Shown here: piece by piece, positions 1-11,421 of the stretch
Layout: each line of letters starts with the position of its first letter
Numbering within the stretch: the first letter of the stretch is position 1
Origin: Roseovarius spongiae
GTDB lineage: Bacteria; Pseudomonadota; Alphaproteobacteria; Rhodobacterales; Rhodobacteraceae
Length of the DNA stretch: 64,000 nucleotides
Direction: 5' to 3'
NCBI RefSeq assembly: GCF_003651245.1
Contig: NZ_RAPE01000003.1
Span: forward strand, 310,001-374,000
Position numbers and translations under genes: made by a program
The notes under the pieces: model-generated
What the model was told of the DNA's origin: nothing
Database searches by the model: none
Seen by the model: only the letters and a program-made list of their open reading frames with translations

Positions 1-222
1 CAGGATCTCGCCCCGGCGCACGGCGACCACGCGCCCGCCCTTGGTGTTGACCGACTCGGTCGGGGCCGACACCGCCCAGCACTCCTTGGGATCGGAATCG
101 ACGAACACGCTCCACGCGGTCTTGGCCGCGACCTGGTTGGTGCTTTCGTCCTGCGCGAACGCGCCCGACGCAAGTATGGAAAGAACCGCGACGCCTGCGC
201 CGCGCATGAGCCGTGCTACCAT
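1..222 (-). CDS. Invasion-associated locus B (IalB) family protein, N-terminal part
   Basis: Only the first 74 codons are inside the window and the frame stays open to base 1. The product starts with a signal peptide of about 23 residues (MVARLMRGAGVAVLSILASG, then AFAQD). The mature start has the W-x-V-F-...-C-W-A pattern of periplasmic IalB-like proteins. GGAGG lies 9 bases upstream of the ATG at 222. The family is named for a Bartonella invasion gene but is widespread in non-pathogenic alphaproteobacteria, where its role is unclear. The C-terminal part is missing, so the family call rests on the N-terminus alone. Confidence 0.75.
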   Translation of the reverse strand, partial: MVARLMRGAGVAVLSILASGAFAQDESTNQVAAKTAWSVFVDSDPKECWAVSAPTESVNTKGGRVVAVRRGEIL

Positions 223-404
223 TTTTGTCCAGCCTCCAAGCTGTCCCTAAACCTCAATCCGCGCCGGTTGCATCCCGCCTGCCGCGGGTATCTACTGGAC
301 CGGGCTTTGCATTCTCGACAGTGCACCAATAGCCCAAGTGAGACCAGAAACGAAAGAATGAATTGGCGAAAAGTCGCACATGCGTTCGCCAAGGGAGGAT
401 GAGG

Positions 405-1400
405 ATGACCGGACCGGTTCCGATGGTCGGAATTTCACGCGGCCCCCTGGTCGAGAGCGCGCATCTCGGGCAGGCCGTCATCTGCGGCCCCGGCGGCGAG
501 ATCGTGGAAGCCTGGGGCGACCCGGACGCGCAGGTGCTGCCGCGCTCGTCCTGCAAGATGCTGCAGGCGTTGCCGCTGGTCGAGACGGGCGCGGCCGACC
601 GGTTCGGCCTGACGCCCGAGCACCTCGCGCTCGCCTGCGCGTCGCATAACGGCGCCGCGATTCACACCGAACGGGTGAATGCGTGGCTGGCCGATCTCGG
701 CCTCGGCGACGACGATTTCCGCTGCGGCGCGCATATGCCCAAGGACTCGGAGGCGCACAAGGCGCTGCTCTGCTCGGGCGCCGAACCCTGCCAGGCGCAC
801 AACAACTGCTCAGGCAAGCACGCCGGCTTCCTCAGCGTGACCCGGCATCTCGGCGCCGGACCCGAATACCTGGAGATGGACCATCCGGTCCAGCGCGCGA
901 TCCTCGCCGCGACCGAGGAACTGACCGGCCTCGCCAGCCCCGGCTACGGCATCGACGGCTGCTCAGCGCCCAACCACATCACGACGCTGCACGGCATGGC
1001 CCGCGCGATGGCCTTCTTCGCGACGGCCGCCGATGGCGCGGACGCGCGCCAGGACGCGGCGGCGCGGCTCTGGCAGGCGATGGTGGCGCATCCCGACCTC
1101 GTCGCCGGCGAGCGGCGCGCCTGCACCGAGTTGATGCGCGCCTGCACCGAGCCGGTCGCGCTCAAGACCGGGGCCGAGGCGTTCTACGTCGCCATCATCC
1201 CGGGCCGCGGGCTCGGCGTCGCGCTCAAGATCGCGGACGGAGCCACGCGGGCGGCGGAATGCGCCATCGCCGCGCTGCTGATCCGGCTCGGCGCGCTCGA
1301 CGCGGATCACCCGGCGGCGCGCAAATACTGCAACGCGCCCATCGTCAACTGGCGCGGAATGGAGACGGGCCGCATCGCGCCCGAGCCCGCGTTGCTGTGA
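405..1400 (+). CDS. Type II (thermolabile, Rhizobium-type) L-asparaginase
   Basis: The 331-residue product resembles the Asparaginase_II family (PF06089), which hydrolyses asparagine to aspartate and ammonia and is unrelated in sequence to the E. coli enzymes. Visible family features are the N-terminal SRGPLVESAH and LPRSSCKMLQ segments, the central HNNCSGKHAGFL and the GIDGCSAPN stretch. The ATG at 405 was chosen because AAGGGAGG lies 6 bases before it; the in-frame ATGs at 363 and 399 lack such spacing. No signal peptide is seen, so it is probably cytoplasmic. It stands alone between an IalB-type gene on the other strand and an AT-rich islet. Confidence 0.88.
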   Translation: MTGPVPMVGISRGPLVESAHLGQAVICGPGGEIVEAWGDPDAQVLPRSSCKMLQALPLVETGAADRFGLTPEHLALACASHNGAAIHTERVNAWLADLGLGDDDFRCGAHMPKDSEAHKALLCSGAEPCQAHNNCSGKHAGFLSVTRHLGAGPEYLEMDHPVQRAILAATEELTGLASPGYGIDGCSAPNHITTLHGMARAMAFFATAADGADARQDAAARLWQAMVAHPDLVAGERRACTELMRACTEPVALKTGAEAFYVAIIPGRGLGVALKIADGATRAAECAIAALLIRLGALDADHPAARKYCNAPIVNWRGMETGRIAPEPALL

Positions 1401-1713
1401 TGCGGATCGGGTGAGCGGGGGCAGCCGCCGCCCTTGCTGCGCGCGTGGAGTTATGGTTTGCGCGCCATTTGATTATCGCGGCGCTGGGCGTTGAGGTCTT
1501 GGGAGGGCGGTGAGCCGTCATTCGCCGCGCTGATCACGAAGGGTGGCCCTGTGCAGATAACAAACTTTGCAAAATACAGTTGTCGGCTCAAGGCGAAGCG
1601 CACCGGCTTTGTATACCACATCCAGAGCTTTGTTGTCCTCCCTTCATAGGGATGGTGCACATTTCATGACCTTACGCACCATCTTTCATGACCTTACGCA
1701 CCATCTTGGTCGT
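1401..1713. other. Intergenic stretch at the edge of an AT-rich islet
   Basis: No convincing gene is seen. A 69-codon minus-strand frame (1451-1660) has no recognisable product and no clear ribosome site. Base composition changes from GC-rich core to AT-richer sequence here. The right end holds the 22-bp tandem repeat listed separately. Confidence 0.5.
1662..1705. repeat. Perfect tandem duplication of a 22-bp unit
   Basis: Bases 1662-1683 are repeated exactly at 1684-1705, ending 8 bases short of the stop codon of the next gene. Each copy ends in GCACCATC, and the complementary GATGGTGC stands just upstream at 1651-1658, so the first copy can also fold back on it. It may be a boundary scar of an insertion or a protein-binding or terminator-like element; the sequence does not decide. 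Confidence 0.8.
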
Positions 1714-4254
<2,541 letters not shown>

Positions 4255-4288
4255 GCGGCGATATCGCGGCCGATCCGGGGCCGCGCGC

Positions 4289-4603
4289 TCACATCTCGAT
4301 GATCTCGGCCACCTCGACGCTGCCCGATCCGTCGACGACCATCGGGCAGCCCTTGGCCAGTTCGCATGCGGCCTCCTGCGACGCGGCCCGGACCACCGTG
4401 TAGCCGCTGGTCGGGTTGGCCCCGCCGTCGCCGGTGACGCCATTCGCGCTCACCGTGCTGGACTTGCCCACCGGGTTGCCGCCATCGACGACCGCGTCGC
4501 CCAGCTCGCCGAACCACGCCATCCACTGGGCCATCGCCTTTTCGCCCTCTTCCTGGGTCTCCGGCATCCCGCCGCCGTGATAGATGAAAAGATAGTTCGC
4601 CAT
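4289..4603 (-). CDS. YCII/DGPF-domain family protein
   Basis: The 104-residue product (MANYLFIYHGGGMPETQEE...) has the compact alpha-beta look of YCII-related or DGPF-domain proteins, with W-x-W-F-GELG and a C-terminal VEVAEIIEM. Relatives are often encoded near ECF sigma factors, but none is seen here. The biochemical role is unknown. The second of two adjacent ATGs (4603) was chosen because GGAGG lies 7 bases upstream; the ATG at 4606 adds one residue. It converges on ribH2 and is followed on its other side by serB on the same strand. Confidence 0.7.
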   Translation of the reverse strand: MANYLFIYHGGGMPETQEEGEKAMAQWMAWFGELGDAVVDGGNPVGKSSTVSANGVTGDGGANPTSGYTVVRAASQEAACELAKGCPMVVDGSGSVEVAEIIEM

Positions 4604-4699
4604 CATCGCTCCTCCCTCTCGCGTCAGATCGCCGCGCAAAGGTATCAGCACCTCGCGCCAGCACCGAGAGGATTCACCGACGCCCCTTCCCGTGCGCGC

Positions 4700-5572
4700 T
4701 CAGCCGCCCACGAATTCGTCCCGCGCATAGCCTTGCAGGTAGAGCAGCGCGGTCAGGTCGCCGTGGTTCACGCGCAGGTCGCATTGCGCCGCCACGGACG
4801 GTTTCGCATGAAGCGCCACGCCCATGCCCGCGCGCGCCAGCATCCCGAGATCGTTGGCCCCGTCCCCCACCGCGATGGCGTCGGCAGGCGCGATCCCGAG
4901 CCGCGCGGCGATCTCCTCGAGCGCGCTCACCTTGGCGTCACGCCCGAGGATCGGCTGTGCGACCGTCCCGGTGAGCCTGCCATCGGCGATTTCCAGCACG
5001 TTCGCGCGATGCTCGTCAAAGCCGAGCGCATCCGCCACCCGTTCGGTGAACGCGGTGAACCCGCCCGAGACGAGCGCCGTGTGCGCCCCCGCCGCGCGCA
5101 TCGTGGCCACCAGCGCCGCGGCGCCGGGCATGTGGGTGATCCGGGCGGCCAGCACCTCGGCGATGATGCCCTCGGGTTGATCGCGCAGCAACGCCATCCG
5201 CTCGAGCAACGCCCCCTCGAAGCCGATCTCGCCGTTCATGGCGCGCGCCGTGATCGCCTTGACCTCGGCGCCGATACCGGCGGCGTCGGCCAGTTCGTCG
5301 ATGCATTCCTGCTCGATCATGGTGCTGTCCATGTCCGCGATCAGCAGTTTCTTGCGCCGTCCATCGGCCCGCTGCACGACCAGATCGACGCCCATCCCCT
5401 GCAGGTCCTCCCAGAGATCCCAGCGGTTGCCGGGGATCTCCTTCATCGCGAACTCCGCCGCCTCGTCGGGCGACAGCCATTGCGCATCCCCCCCGCCCCA
5501 GGCGTTGCGCAGGCTCTCGACCAGCGCGGGGTCGAGCGCGCCGGGGCGGGCGATGAGCGTGGTGATGAACAT
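4700..5572 (-). CDS. serB: Phosphoserine phosphatase
   Basis: The 290-residue product catalyses the last step of serine synthesis, O-phosphoserine to serine. The HAD signature DMDST (in LLIADMDSTMIEQECIDELA) supplies the nucleophile aspartate. SGGF and the C-terminal GDGANDLGML motif complete the site. The first 75 residues form the regulatory ACT-like N-terminal region usual in SerB. It is divergent from serC-serA, with only 168 bases between the starts, so the three serine genes form one locus. Confidence 0.95.
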   Translation of the reverse strand: MFITTLIARPGALDPALVESLRNAWGGGDAQWLSPDEAAEFAMKEIPGNRWDLWEDLQGMGVDLVVQRADGRRKKLLIADMDSTMIEQECIDELADAAGIGAEVKAITARAMNGEIGFEGALLERMALLRDQPEGIIAEVLAARITHMPGAAALVATMRAAGAHTALVSGGFTAFTERVADALGFDEHRANVLEIADGRLTGTVAQPILGRDAKVSALEEIAARLGIAPADAIAVGDGANDLGMLARAGMGVALHAKPSVAAQCDLRVNHGDLTALLYLQGYARDEFVGG

Positions 5573-5658
5573 GTTCGGGTTCCCCTTTCACGCGGCGGCG
5601 CAGGCGGCCCGCGTCGCGAATAATCCTTCGAATGCCGCTTACCCGCATTTCCCCACTT

Positions 5659-5719
5659 GCGAAAGCCCCGCAACGGGCTTAGCACCGTAGGTGGGACACC
5701 CTTCCCCAACGAAGGGCGC
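5659..5719 (+). ncRNA. serC leader RNA (serC-motif-like structured 5' UTR)
   Basis: Three small stem-loops run in succession upstream of serC: AGCCC/GGGCT, CACC/GGTG and CCCTTC/GAAGGG. The serC ribosome site GGAAGGAT follows at once. A structured RNA called the serC motif is known in this position in alphaproteobacteria, and this leader looks like it; its ligand or mechanism is not established. The assignment is by position and hairpin pattern, not by covariance search. Confidence 0.6.
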
Positions 5720-5740
5720 TTATCTGGAAGGATAGCAGCA

Positions 5741-6901
5741 ATGGCTATGCAAGACACCGGCGCGCGGCCGGTCTCTCGCCCCGTGGAAACACCGGCGAAT
5801 CCGCGTTTCTCCTCTGGCCCCTGCGCCAAACCCCCGACATTCTCGCTCGACAAGCTGGCGGATGCGCCCTTGGGCCGCAGCCACCGCGCGCCCATCGGCA
5901 AGGCGCGGCTCAAGGCCGCCATCGACGGCACGCGCGAGGTGCTCGGCATCCCGGACAGCCACCGCATTGGCATCGTGCCTGCCTCGGACACCGGCGCCGT
6001 GGAAATGGCGATGTGGACCATGTTGGGCGCACGCCCCGTCGAGATGCTGGCCTGGGAAAGCTTTGGCGCCGGCTGGGTCACCGACGCGGTGAAACAGCTG
6101 AAACTCGACGCCATCGTCAAGACCGCCGACTATGGAGAGATCGTCGACCTGACGAGCGTCGACACCAACAATGACGTGGTGTTCACGTGGAACGGCACCA
6201 CCTCGGGGGTGCGCGTACCCAATGGCGACTGGATCGCGGAAGACCGCGCCGGGATCACCATCTGCGACGCGACCAGCGCGGCCTTCGCGCAGGAATTGCC
6301 GTGGGACAAGCTCGACGTGACCACGTTCAGCTGGCAGAAGGTGCTGGGCGGCGAGGCGGCGCACGGGATGCTCGTGCTTTCCCCCCGCGCGGTGGAGCGT
6401 CTGGAAAGCTACACGCCCGACCGCCCGCTGCCCAAGATTTTCCGCCTTAGCAAGGGTTGCAAGCTGATCGAGGGCATCTTCGAGGGCGCGACGATCAACA
6501 CGCCCTCCATGCTCGCGGTCGAGGATTACCTCGCGGCGCTGGACTGGGCGCGCTCGGTCGGTGGGCTGCAAGGGCTGTTCGCGCGGGCGGACGCCAACGC
6601 GCAGGCGATCCATGACTTCTGCGATGCGCGCGACTGGATTGCGAACCTCGCCGTTGATCCGGCGACGCGGTCCAACACCTCGGTCTGCCTGCGCTTCACC
6701 GATCCGACCATCGCAGATCCCGCCGCCTTCGCCAAGGCGGTCGCGAAACGGCTGGACGACGCCGGCGCCGCGCATGACATCGGCGCCTATCGCGACGCGC
6801 CGCCGGGCCTGCGCATCTGGTGCGGCGGCACGGTAGAAACCGCCGACATCAAGGCGCTCCTGCCCTGGATCGACTGGGTCTACGCGGCCGAACGCGGCTG
6901 A
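5741..6901 (+). CDS. serC: Phosphoserine aminotransferase
   Basis: The 386-residue PLP enzyme converts 3-phosphohydroxypyruvate to phosphoserine using glutamate. [13 protein letters not shown] at the N-terminus is the typical SerC opening, and the PLP lysine lies in [15 protein letters not shown]. The ATG at 5741 was preferred over one at 5657 because GGAAGGAT precedes it and the longer frame would run through the structured leader. serA follows 78 bases downstream on the same strand, so the two are probably co-transcribed. Confidence 0.95.
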   Translation: MAMQDTGARPVSRPVETPANPRFSSGPCAKPPTFSLDKLADAPLGRSHRAPIGKARLKAAIDGTREVLGIPDSHRIGIVPASDTGAVEMAMWTMLGARPVEMLAWESFGAGWVTDAVKQLKLDAIVKTADYGEIVDLTSVDTNNDVVFTWNGTTSGVRVPNGDWIAEDRAGITICDATSAAFAQELPWDKLDVTTFSWQKVLGGEAAHGMLVLSPRAVERLESYTPDRPLPKIFRLSKGCKLIEGIFEGATINTPSMLAVEDYLAALDWARSVGGLQGLFARADANAQAIHDFCDARDWIANLAVDPATRSNTSVCLRFTDPTIADPAAFAKAVAKRLDDAGAAHDIGAYRDAPPGLRIWCGGTVETADIKALLPWIDWVYAAERG

Positions 6902-6929
6902 ACCGCTGATCTCTCTGGACAAAATCGGA

Positions 6930-6952
6930 CCGGGATCTTTCAAGGATCCCGG
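6930..6952 (+). other. Inverted repeat between serC and serA
   Basis: CCGGGATC and GATCCCGG form an 8-bp perfect stem around a 7-base loop in the serC-serA gap. No T-run follows, so it is more likely an mRNA stability or partial attenuation element than a full terminator. Confidence 0.5.
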
Positions 6953-6979
6953 CGCCCCACCCCCGAAAGGACCACGAAA

Positions 6980-8575
6980 ATGGCTCCCAAAGTTCTCGTT
7001 TCCGACAAGCTCTCCGACACGGCGGTGCAGATCTTCCGCGATCGCGGCATCGACGTTGATTTTCAGCCCGATCTCGGCAAGGACAAGGAAAAGCTCGCCG
7101 AGGTGATCGGCGAATATGACGGTCTCGCGATCCGCTCGGCCACCAAGGTGACCGAGAAGATCCTCGACCGCGCCGACAATCTCAAGGTCATCGCCCGCGC
7201 CGGCATTGGCACCGACAACATCGACAAGGTCGCGGCGTCGAAGAAAGGCGTGATCGTGATGAACACGCCCTTCGGCAACATGATCACCACCGCCGAGCAC
7301 GCCATCGCGATGATGTTCGCCGTGGCGCGGCAAATCCCCGAGGCGAGCGCGTCGACACACGCCGGCAAGTGGGAGAAATCCCGCTTCATGGGCGTGGAGT
7401 TGACCAACAAGACGCTGGGCGTGATCGGCGCGGGCAATATCGGCGGCATCGTCTGCGACCGCGCGCGGGGACTCAAGATGAAGGTGATCGCCTATGACCC
7501 CTTCCTGAGCGCAGAGAAGGCGGACAAGATGGGCGTGGAGAAGGTTGAACTCGACGACCTGCTCGCGCGCGCGGATTTCATCACCCTGCACGTGCCGCTC
7601 ACCGACCAGACCCGCAACATCCTGAGCCGCGAGAACCTCGAGAAAACCAGGCCCGGCGTGCGCATCATCAACTGCGCCCGCGGCGGGCTGGTCGATGAAG
7701 AGGCGCTCGCGGATCTGCTTGAATCGGGCCATGTGGCGGGCGCGGGGTTCGACGTCTTCGCCAAGGAACCCGCCACCGAAAACCCGCTCTTCGACCTGCC
7801 GAACGTCGTCTGCACGCCGCACCTGGGCGCCGCCACGACCGAGGCGCAGGAAAACGTCGCCATCCAGGTGGCCGAGCAGATGTCGGATTACCTGCTGACC
7901 GGCGCCGTGACCAACGCGCTCAACATGCCCTCGGTCACCGCGCGCGAGGCCAAGGTCATGGGCCCGTGGATCAAGCTCGCCGATCACCTGGGCGCCTTCA
8001 TCGGCCAGATGACGGACGAGCCGATCCGCGCCATCAACATCCTCTATGACGGCGTCGTGTCCGGCATGAACCTCGCCGCGTTGACCAGCGCCGCGGTGGC
8101 AGGGATCATGAAATCCCTCAACCCCGAGGTGAACATGGTCAGCGCCCCGGTCATCGCCAAGGAACGCGGCATCCAGATCAGCACGACCCAGCAGGACAAG
8201 TCGGGCGCGTTCGAGGGCTACATCAAGCTCACCGTCGTCACCGACCAGCGCGAGCGCTCGATCGGAGGCACGGTCTTTTCGGACGGCAAGCCGCGCTTCA
8301 TCCAGATCAAGGGCATCAACATCGACGCCGAGATCGGCGAACACATGCTCTACACCACCAACCGGGATGAGCCCGGCATCATCGGCGCGCTCGGGCAGAC
8401 GCTGGCGGGCAACGGCGTCAACATCGCCAATTTCACCCTCGGGCGCAGCATCCGCGGCGGCGAGGCGATCGCGCTGCTCTACGTCGATTCGCCGGTCCCG
8501 AAGGAATTGATGGAGAAGCTGCACGACACCGGGCTGTTTCAGCAGATCAGGCCGCTGCGCTTCGATGTAAGCTGA
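6980..8575 (+). CDS. serA: D-3-phosphoglycerate dehydrogenase (long form with ACT domain)
   Basis: The 531-residue enzyme performs the first committed step of serine synthesis, oxidising 3-phosphoglycerate with NAD. The Rossmann glycine motif is LGVIGAGNIGG. Catalytic segments are INCARGGLVDE (Arg), FAKEPATENPLF (Glu) and PHLGAATTEAQ (His). After the catalytic half come an intervening substrate-binding region and a C-terminal ACT domain (RDEPGIIGALGQTLAGNGVN), the usual site of serine feedback. AAAGGACCACGAAA precedes the ATG. Confidence 0.96.
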   Translation: MAPKVLVSDKLSDTAVQIFRDRGIDVDFQPDLGKDKEKLAEVIGEYDGLAIRSATKVTEKILDRADNLKVIARAGIGTDNIDKVAASKKGVIVMNTPFGNMITTAEHAIAMMFAVARQIPEASASTHAGKWEKSRFMGVELTNKTLGVIGAGNIGGIVCDRARGLKMKVIAYDPFLSAEKADKMGVEKVELDDLLARADFITLHVPLTDQTRNILSRENLEKTRPGVRIINCARGGLVDEEALADLLESGHVAGAGFDVFAKEPATENPLFDLPNVVCTPHLGAATTEAQENVAIQVAEQMSDYLLTGAVTNALNMPSVTAREAKVMGPWIKLADHLGAFIGQMTDEPIRAINILYDGVVSGMNLAALTSAAVAGIMKSLNPEVNMVSAPVIAKERGIQISTTQQDKSGAFEGYIKLTVVTDQRERSIGGTVFSDGKPRFIQIKGINIDAEIGEHMLYTTNRDEPGIIGALGQTLAGNGVNIANFTLGRSIRGGEAIALLYVDSPVPKELMEKLHDTGLFQQIRPLRFDVS

Positions 8576-8610
8576 GCGCCACCCGGCGCTCGATGTTCCG
8601 CCAATACTCT

Positions 8611-8642
8611 CGCCGGAGGCGCCAACGCGGGCGCCTCCGGCG
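8611..8642. terminator. Strong hairpin between converging serA and panC
   Basis: A 13-bp GC-rich stem (CGCCGGAGGCGCC paired with GGCGCCTCCGGCG) closes a 6-base loop. GGGGCATTTT follows on the plus strand. Its place between converging genes fits a bidirectional terminator. Confidence 0.75.
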
Positions 8643-8675
8643 GGGGCATTTTCGAGCAAGAAGAAGAAGCGGGCC

Positions 8676-9524
8676 TCAGCCCCCGACCGCGATGTTGTCG
8701 ATCAGGCGCACGCCGGCGAGCCACGCAGCCGCGAAGAGACGCGCGGGCCGGATCGGCGCGCTCAGCAGCGTCAGGTCGTCGGCGGCGCGCATCTCGAGGT
8801 AATCGACCTTGGTGAACCCGGCGGCGTCGAGCCGCTTGAGCGCCTCGGCGTGCAGCGCGTCGAAATCACCGCCCGCGGCAACGCCCTCGGCGATGGTCTC
8901 CATCGCCTCGAACAGAACGGGCGCGCGGGTGCGGGCGCGGTCGGACAAGAGCAGGTTGCGCGAGGACATGGCGAGGCCGTCGATCTCGCGGATGGTGGGG
9001 CATCCATGCACGGTTACCGGCAGGTTCAGATCGCGGGCCATCCGGCGCACGACCTGCAATTGCTGGAAATCCTTTTCGCCGAAGAACGCGTCGGTGGCCG
9101 AGGTCTGGTTGAAGAGCTTGGCCACCACCGTCGCCACGCCTTCGAAATGACCGGGGCGGTGGACGCCGTCCATCACCTCGGTCAGCCCGGCGACCGACAC
9201 GGTGGTGGCGAAGCCTTCGGGATACATCTCGCACACGTCGGGAACGAACAGCCCATCGACCGCAAAGCGCGACAGCTTGCGCGCGTCCTCGGCTTCGGTG
9301 CGCGGATAGCTGTCGAGATCCTCGGCATTGCCGAACTGCCTCGGGTTGACGAAGATCGTCACGATCACCCGGTCGCAGACCTTTTCGGCGGCGGCGACCA
9401 GCGACAGGTGCCCGTCGTGCAGCGCGCCCATCGTGGGCACCACGCCGATCCGCTCGCCCGCGCGGATCCACGGGTCCGTCGCCTCGCGCAGCGCCGCGAC
9501 GCTGCGCAGGATCGGCGCGCTCAC
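8676..9524 (-). CDS. panC: Pantoate--beta-alanine ligase (pantothenate synthetase)
   Basis: The 282-residue product joins pantoate and beta-alanine with ATP to form pantothenate, the precursor of coenzyme A. The nucleotidyltransferase motif [14 protein letters not shown], the FVNPRQF segment, EKDFQQLQ and the MSSRNLLLS region are all in place. It overlaps panB by 4 bases, which implies translational coupling in a panB-panC operon. Confidence 0.96.
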   Translation of the reverse strand: MSAPILRSVAALREATDPWIRAGERIGVVPTMGALHDGHLSLVAAAEKVCDRVIVTIFVNPRQFGNAEDLDSYPRTEAEDARKLSRFAVDGLFVPDVCEMYPEGFATTVSVAGLTEVMDGVHRPGHFEGVATVVAKLFNQTSATDAFFGEKDFQQLQVVRRMARDLNLPVTVHGCPTIREIDGLAMSSRNLLLSDRARTRAPVLFEAMETIAEGVAAGGDFDALHAEALKRLDAAGFTKVDYLEMRAADDLTLLSAPIRPARLFAAAWLAGVRLIDNIAVGG

Positions 9525-10360
9525 GCTGTCGCGCCCTTGGCCGGGGCGGCATCGCCAAAGGTATGTTCGCTGGCGGGAAAGCGGCGGTCGCGCACTTCGG
9601 CGGCGTAGGCGGCGATGGCCGCCTCGGCGTCCTGCCCGAGCGTGCCGTAGCGCTTGACGAATTTCGGCTTGAACGCGGTGAAGAGGCCGAGCATGTCGTC
9701 GACGACGAGGACCTGCCCGTCGCAGCCCGCCGAGGCGCCGATCCCGATGGTTGGAATATCGACCGTTTCGGTGATCCGGTCCGCCAGCGTCGCAGGCACC
9801 TTTTCCAGCACCACGGCGAAAGCCCCGGCATCCGCCACCGCCTGGGCGCCGGCGAGCAGCGCGTCGCCCTGTTCGGCGCGGCCCTGCACCTTGTAACCGC
9901 CCAGTGTGTTGATCGACTGCGGCGTGAGGCCGACATGCGCCATCACCGGCACGCCCCGCGCGCTGAGAAACGCGATCGTCTCGGCCATATGCGCGCCGCC
10001 CTCGATCTTGACCGCCGCCGCGCCCGTCTCGCGCATCAGGCGCGCGGCGTTGCGGAACGCCTGCGCCGGGCTTTCCTCGTAGCTGCCGAAGGGCATGTCG
10101 ATCACCAGCATCGCCTTTTGCAGCCCCCGCGCGACGGCCTGTCCGTGCAGGATCATCATCTCCATCGTCACGCCCAGCGTCGAGGGCAGCCCGTGCAGGA
10201 CCATGCCGACGCTGTCGCCGACCAGGACGAAATCGCAGTGCTCGTCCATCATCTGCGCCATCGGCGTGGTGTAGGCGGTCAGGCTGACGATCGGCGCGCC
10301 GCCCTTCATCGCGCGGATGTCGTCGGGCAACGGGGCGGTCTTGCGGGCTGTGGCGCTCAT
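9521..10360 (-). CDS. panB: 3-methyl-2-oxobutanoate hydroxymethyltransferase
   Basis: The 279-residue enzyme transfers a hydroxymethyl group from methylene-tetrahydrofolate to 2-ketoisovalerate, the first step to pantoate. Family segments include [48 protein letters not shown] and [20 protein letters not shown]. It is the first gene of the two-gene pantothenate operon. A 9-bp inverted repeat (GCCGCTCCT/AGGAGCGGC, 10433-10461) lies in its upstream region. Confidence 0.96.
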   Translation of the reverse strand: MSATARKTAPLPDDIRAMKGGAPIVSLTAYTTPMAQMMDEHCDFVLVGDSVGMVLHGLPSTLGVTMEMMILHGQAVARGLQKAMLVIDMPFGSYEESPAQAFRNAARLMRETGAAAVKIEGGAHMAETIAFLSARGVPVMAHVGLTPQSINTLGGYKVQGRAEQGDALLAGAQAVADAGAFAVVLEKVPATLADRITETVDIPTIGIGASAGCDGQVLVVDDMLGLFTAFKPKFVKRYGTLGQDAEAAIAAYAAEVRDRRFPASEHTFGDAAPAKGATA

Positions 10361-10576
10361 CGGTGAGGCTCCTCGTGCTGCGTTGCAGCGATGCCTAGCA
10401 AGAAACGACGGCCGTTTCCACCTCCTCTTGCAGCCGCTCCTCGGGGCGCTTCAGGAGCGGCGCGTCACGTCCAGCGCATTATCGCGCCATCCGCACCGCG
10501 CCCGGGTTGTCTTCTCCGCGCAAAGCGGGTCTGATGATCGCGCCCCCCGTTCACCTCACCCCAAGGCGGCCCGATA

Positions 10577-11365
10577 GTGCGCTTTTTCATCCTTTTTCTA
10601 TGTGTTTCGCTCTTCTTCGCGCCCGTCGCAACGGCGCAGCAGGGCGCAATGCCCGCCATCGGCAAGGCAGACATCGTCCGCATGCTGGGGCGGATCTTCA
10701 CCGATGACGGCATCCGCGAGGATCTCGTGCGGCTTGGCTTCAAGGGCGAGAATCTGGAACTCGCCACCCGACAGATGCGCGGGCTGATGACCGACCCGGA
10801 GGTCGCGGGCTATATCGCCGATCAGATCATCGCCTTCAGCGCGGACGGAACACTCCCCGGAAACACCCGCGCGGGCGGCGCGCTCTGGGGGGTGATCGAT
10901 CGCGGCGTGGGTCATCTGCCGCTGCGCGACCTGCGGTATTATTACCTTGTGGAGCAGACGGTCCTTGGCGCGATGCCCATCCGCGAATGCGGCCTCGCGA
11001 TCAAGGAACGGCTGTCGCCCGCGCAATTGTCGGACGCGACGGCGCGGGTCGCGGCGCGGCTCAACACGCCTGCGCTGCGTCAGTATTACCGCATCCAGCG
11101 CCGCGCCGCGCGGCTCGGCGCGACGCGCGCCCCCGTGCGGATGGACCCGGCGAGGATCGAGCGGACCGAGACCATGATCTTCAACGCCTTGCTGGCGCGG
11201 CTTGACGGGGCCGAAAACCGCGCGGTGATGATCCGCACCTTCGCGCGGCTCGACCAGGCCGGCAACCGGCGCGCCTGTGCGGCGGGGCGGCTGTTCATCG
11301 ACACGGTCATGTCGCTCGAGGGGCGCGCCTTGCACGACGCGCTGCTGTTGCTGAGCCTGCCGTGA
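10577..11365 (+). CDS. Secreted protein of unknown function
   Basis: The 262-residue product starts with a clear signal peptide (MRFFILFLCVSLFFAPVATAQQ). The rest is arginine-rich and probably helical, with no motif I recognise; cysteines at CGLAIK and RRACAA could pair. The start is GTG at 10577 with AAGGCGG upstream. It is a free-standing gene between panB and a YcaQ-like gene, both transcribed away from or after it. No function is proposed. Confidence 0.7.
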   Translation: MRFFILFLCVSLFFAPVATAQQGAMPAIGKADIVRMLGRIFTDDGIREDLVRLGFKGENLELATRQMRGLMTDPEVAGYIADQIIAFSADGTLPGNTRAGGALWGVIDRGVGHLPLRDLRYYYLVEQTVLGAMPIRECGLAIKERLSPAQLSDATARVAARLNTPALRQYYRIQRRAARLGATRAPVRMDPARIERTETMIFNALLARLDGAENRAVMIRTFARLDQAGNRRACAAGRLFIDTVMSLEGRALHDALLLLSLP

Positions 11366-11421
11366 CGCGCGCCGTTGCATTCGCCCGCATGCTCGCGCAG
11401 TAAACCCGCGAAGGGGGCGAC

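Noticed and set aside
1451..1660. 69-codon minus-strand frame in the islet edge
   Set aside because: No ribosome site, no recognised motif, and it ends within composition-shift sequence.
5720..8659. Very long open frame on the minus strand opposite serC and serA
   Set aside because: It is arginine-rich, antisense to two certain genes and matches nothing; GC-rich coding DNA commonly leaves such frames open.
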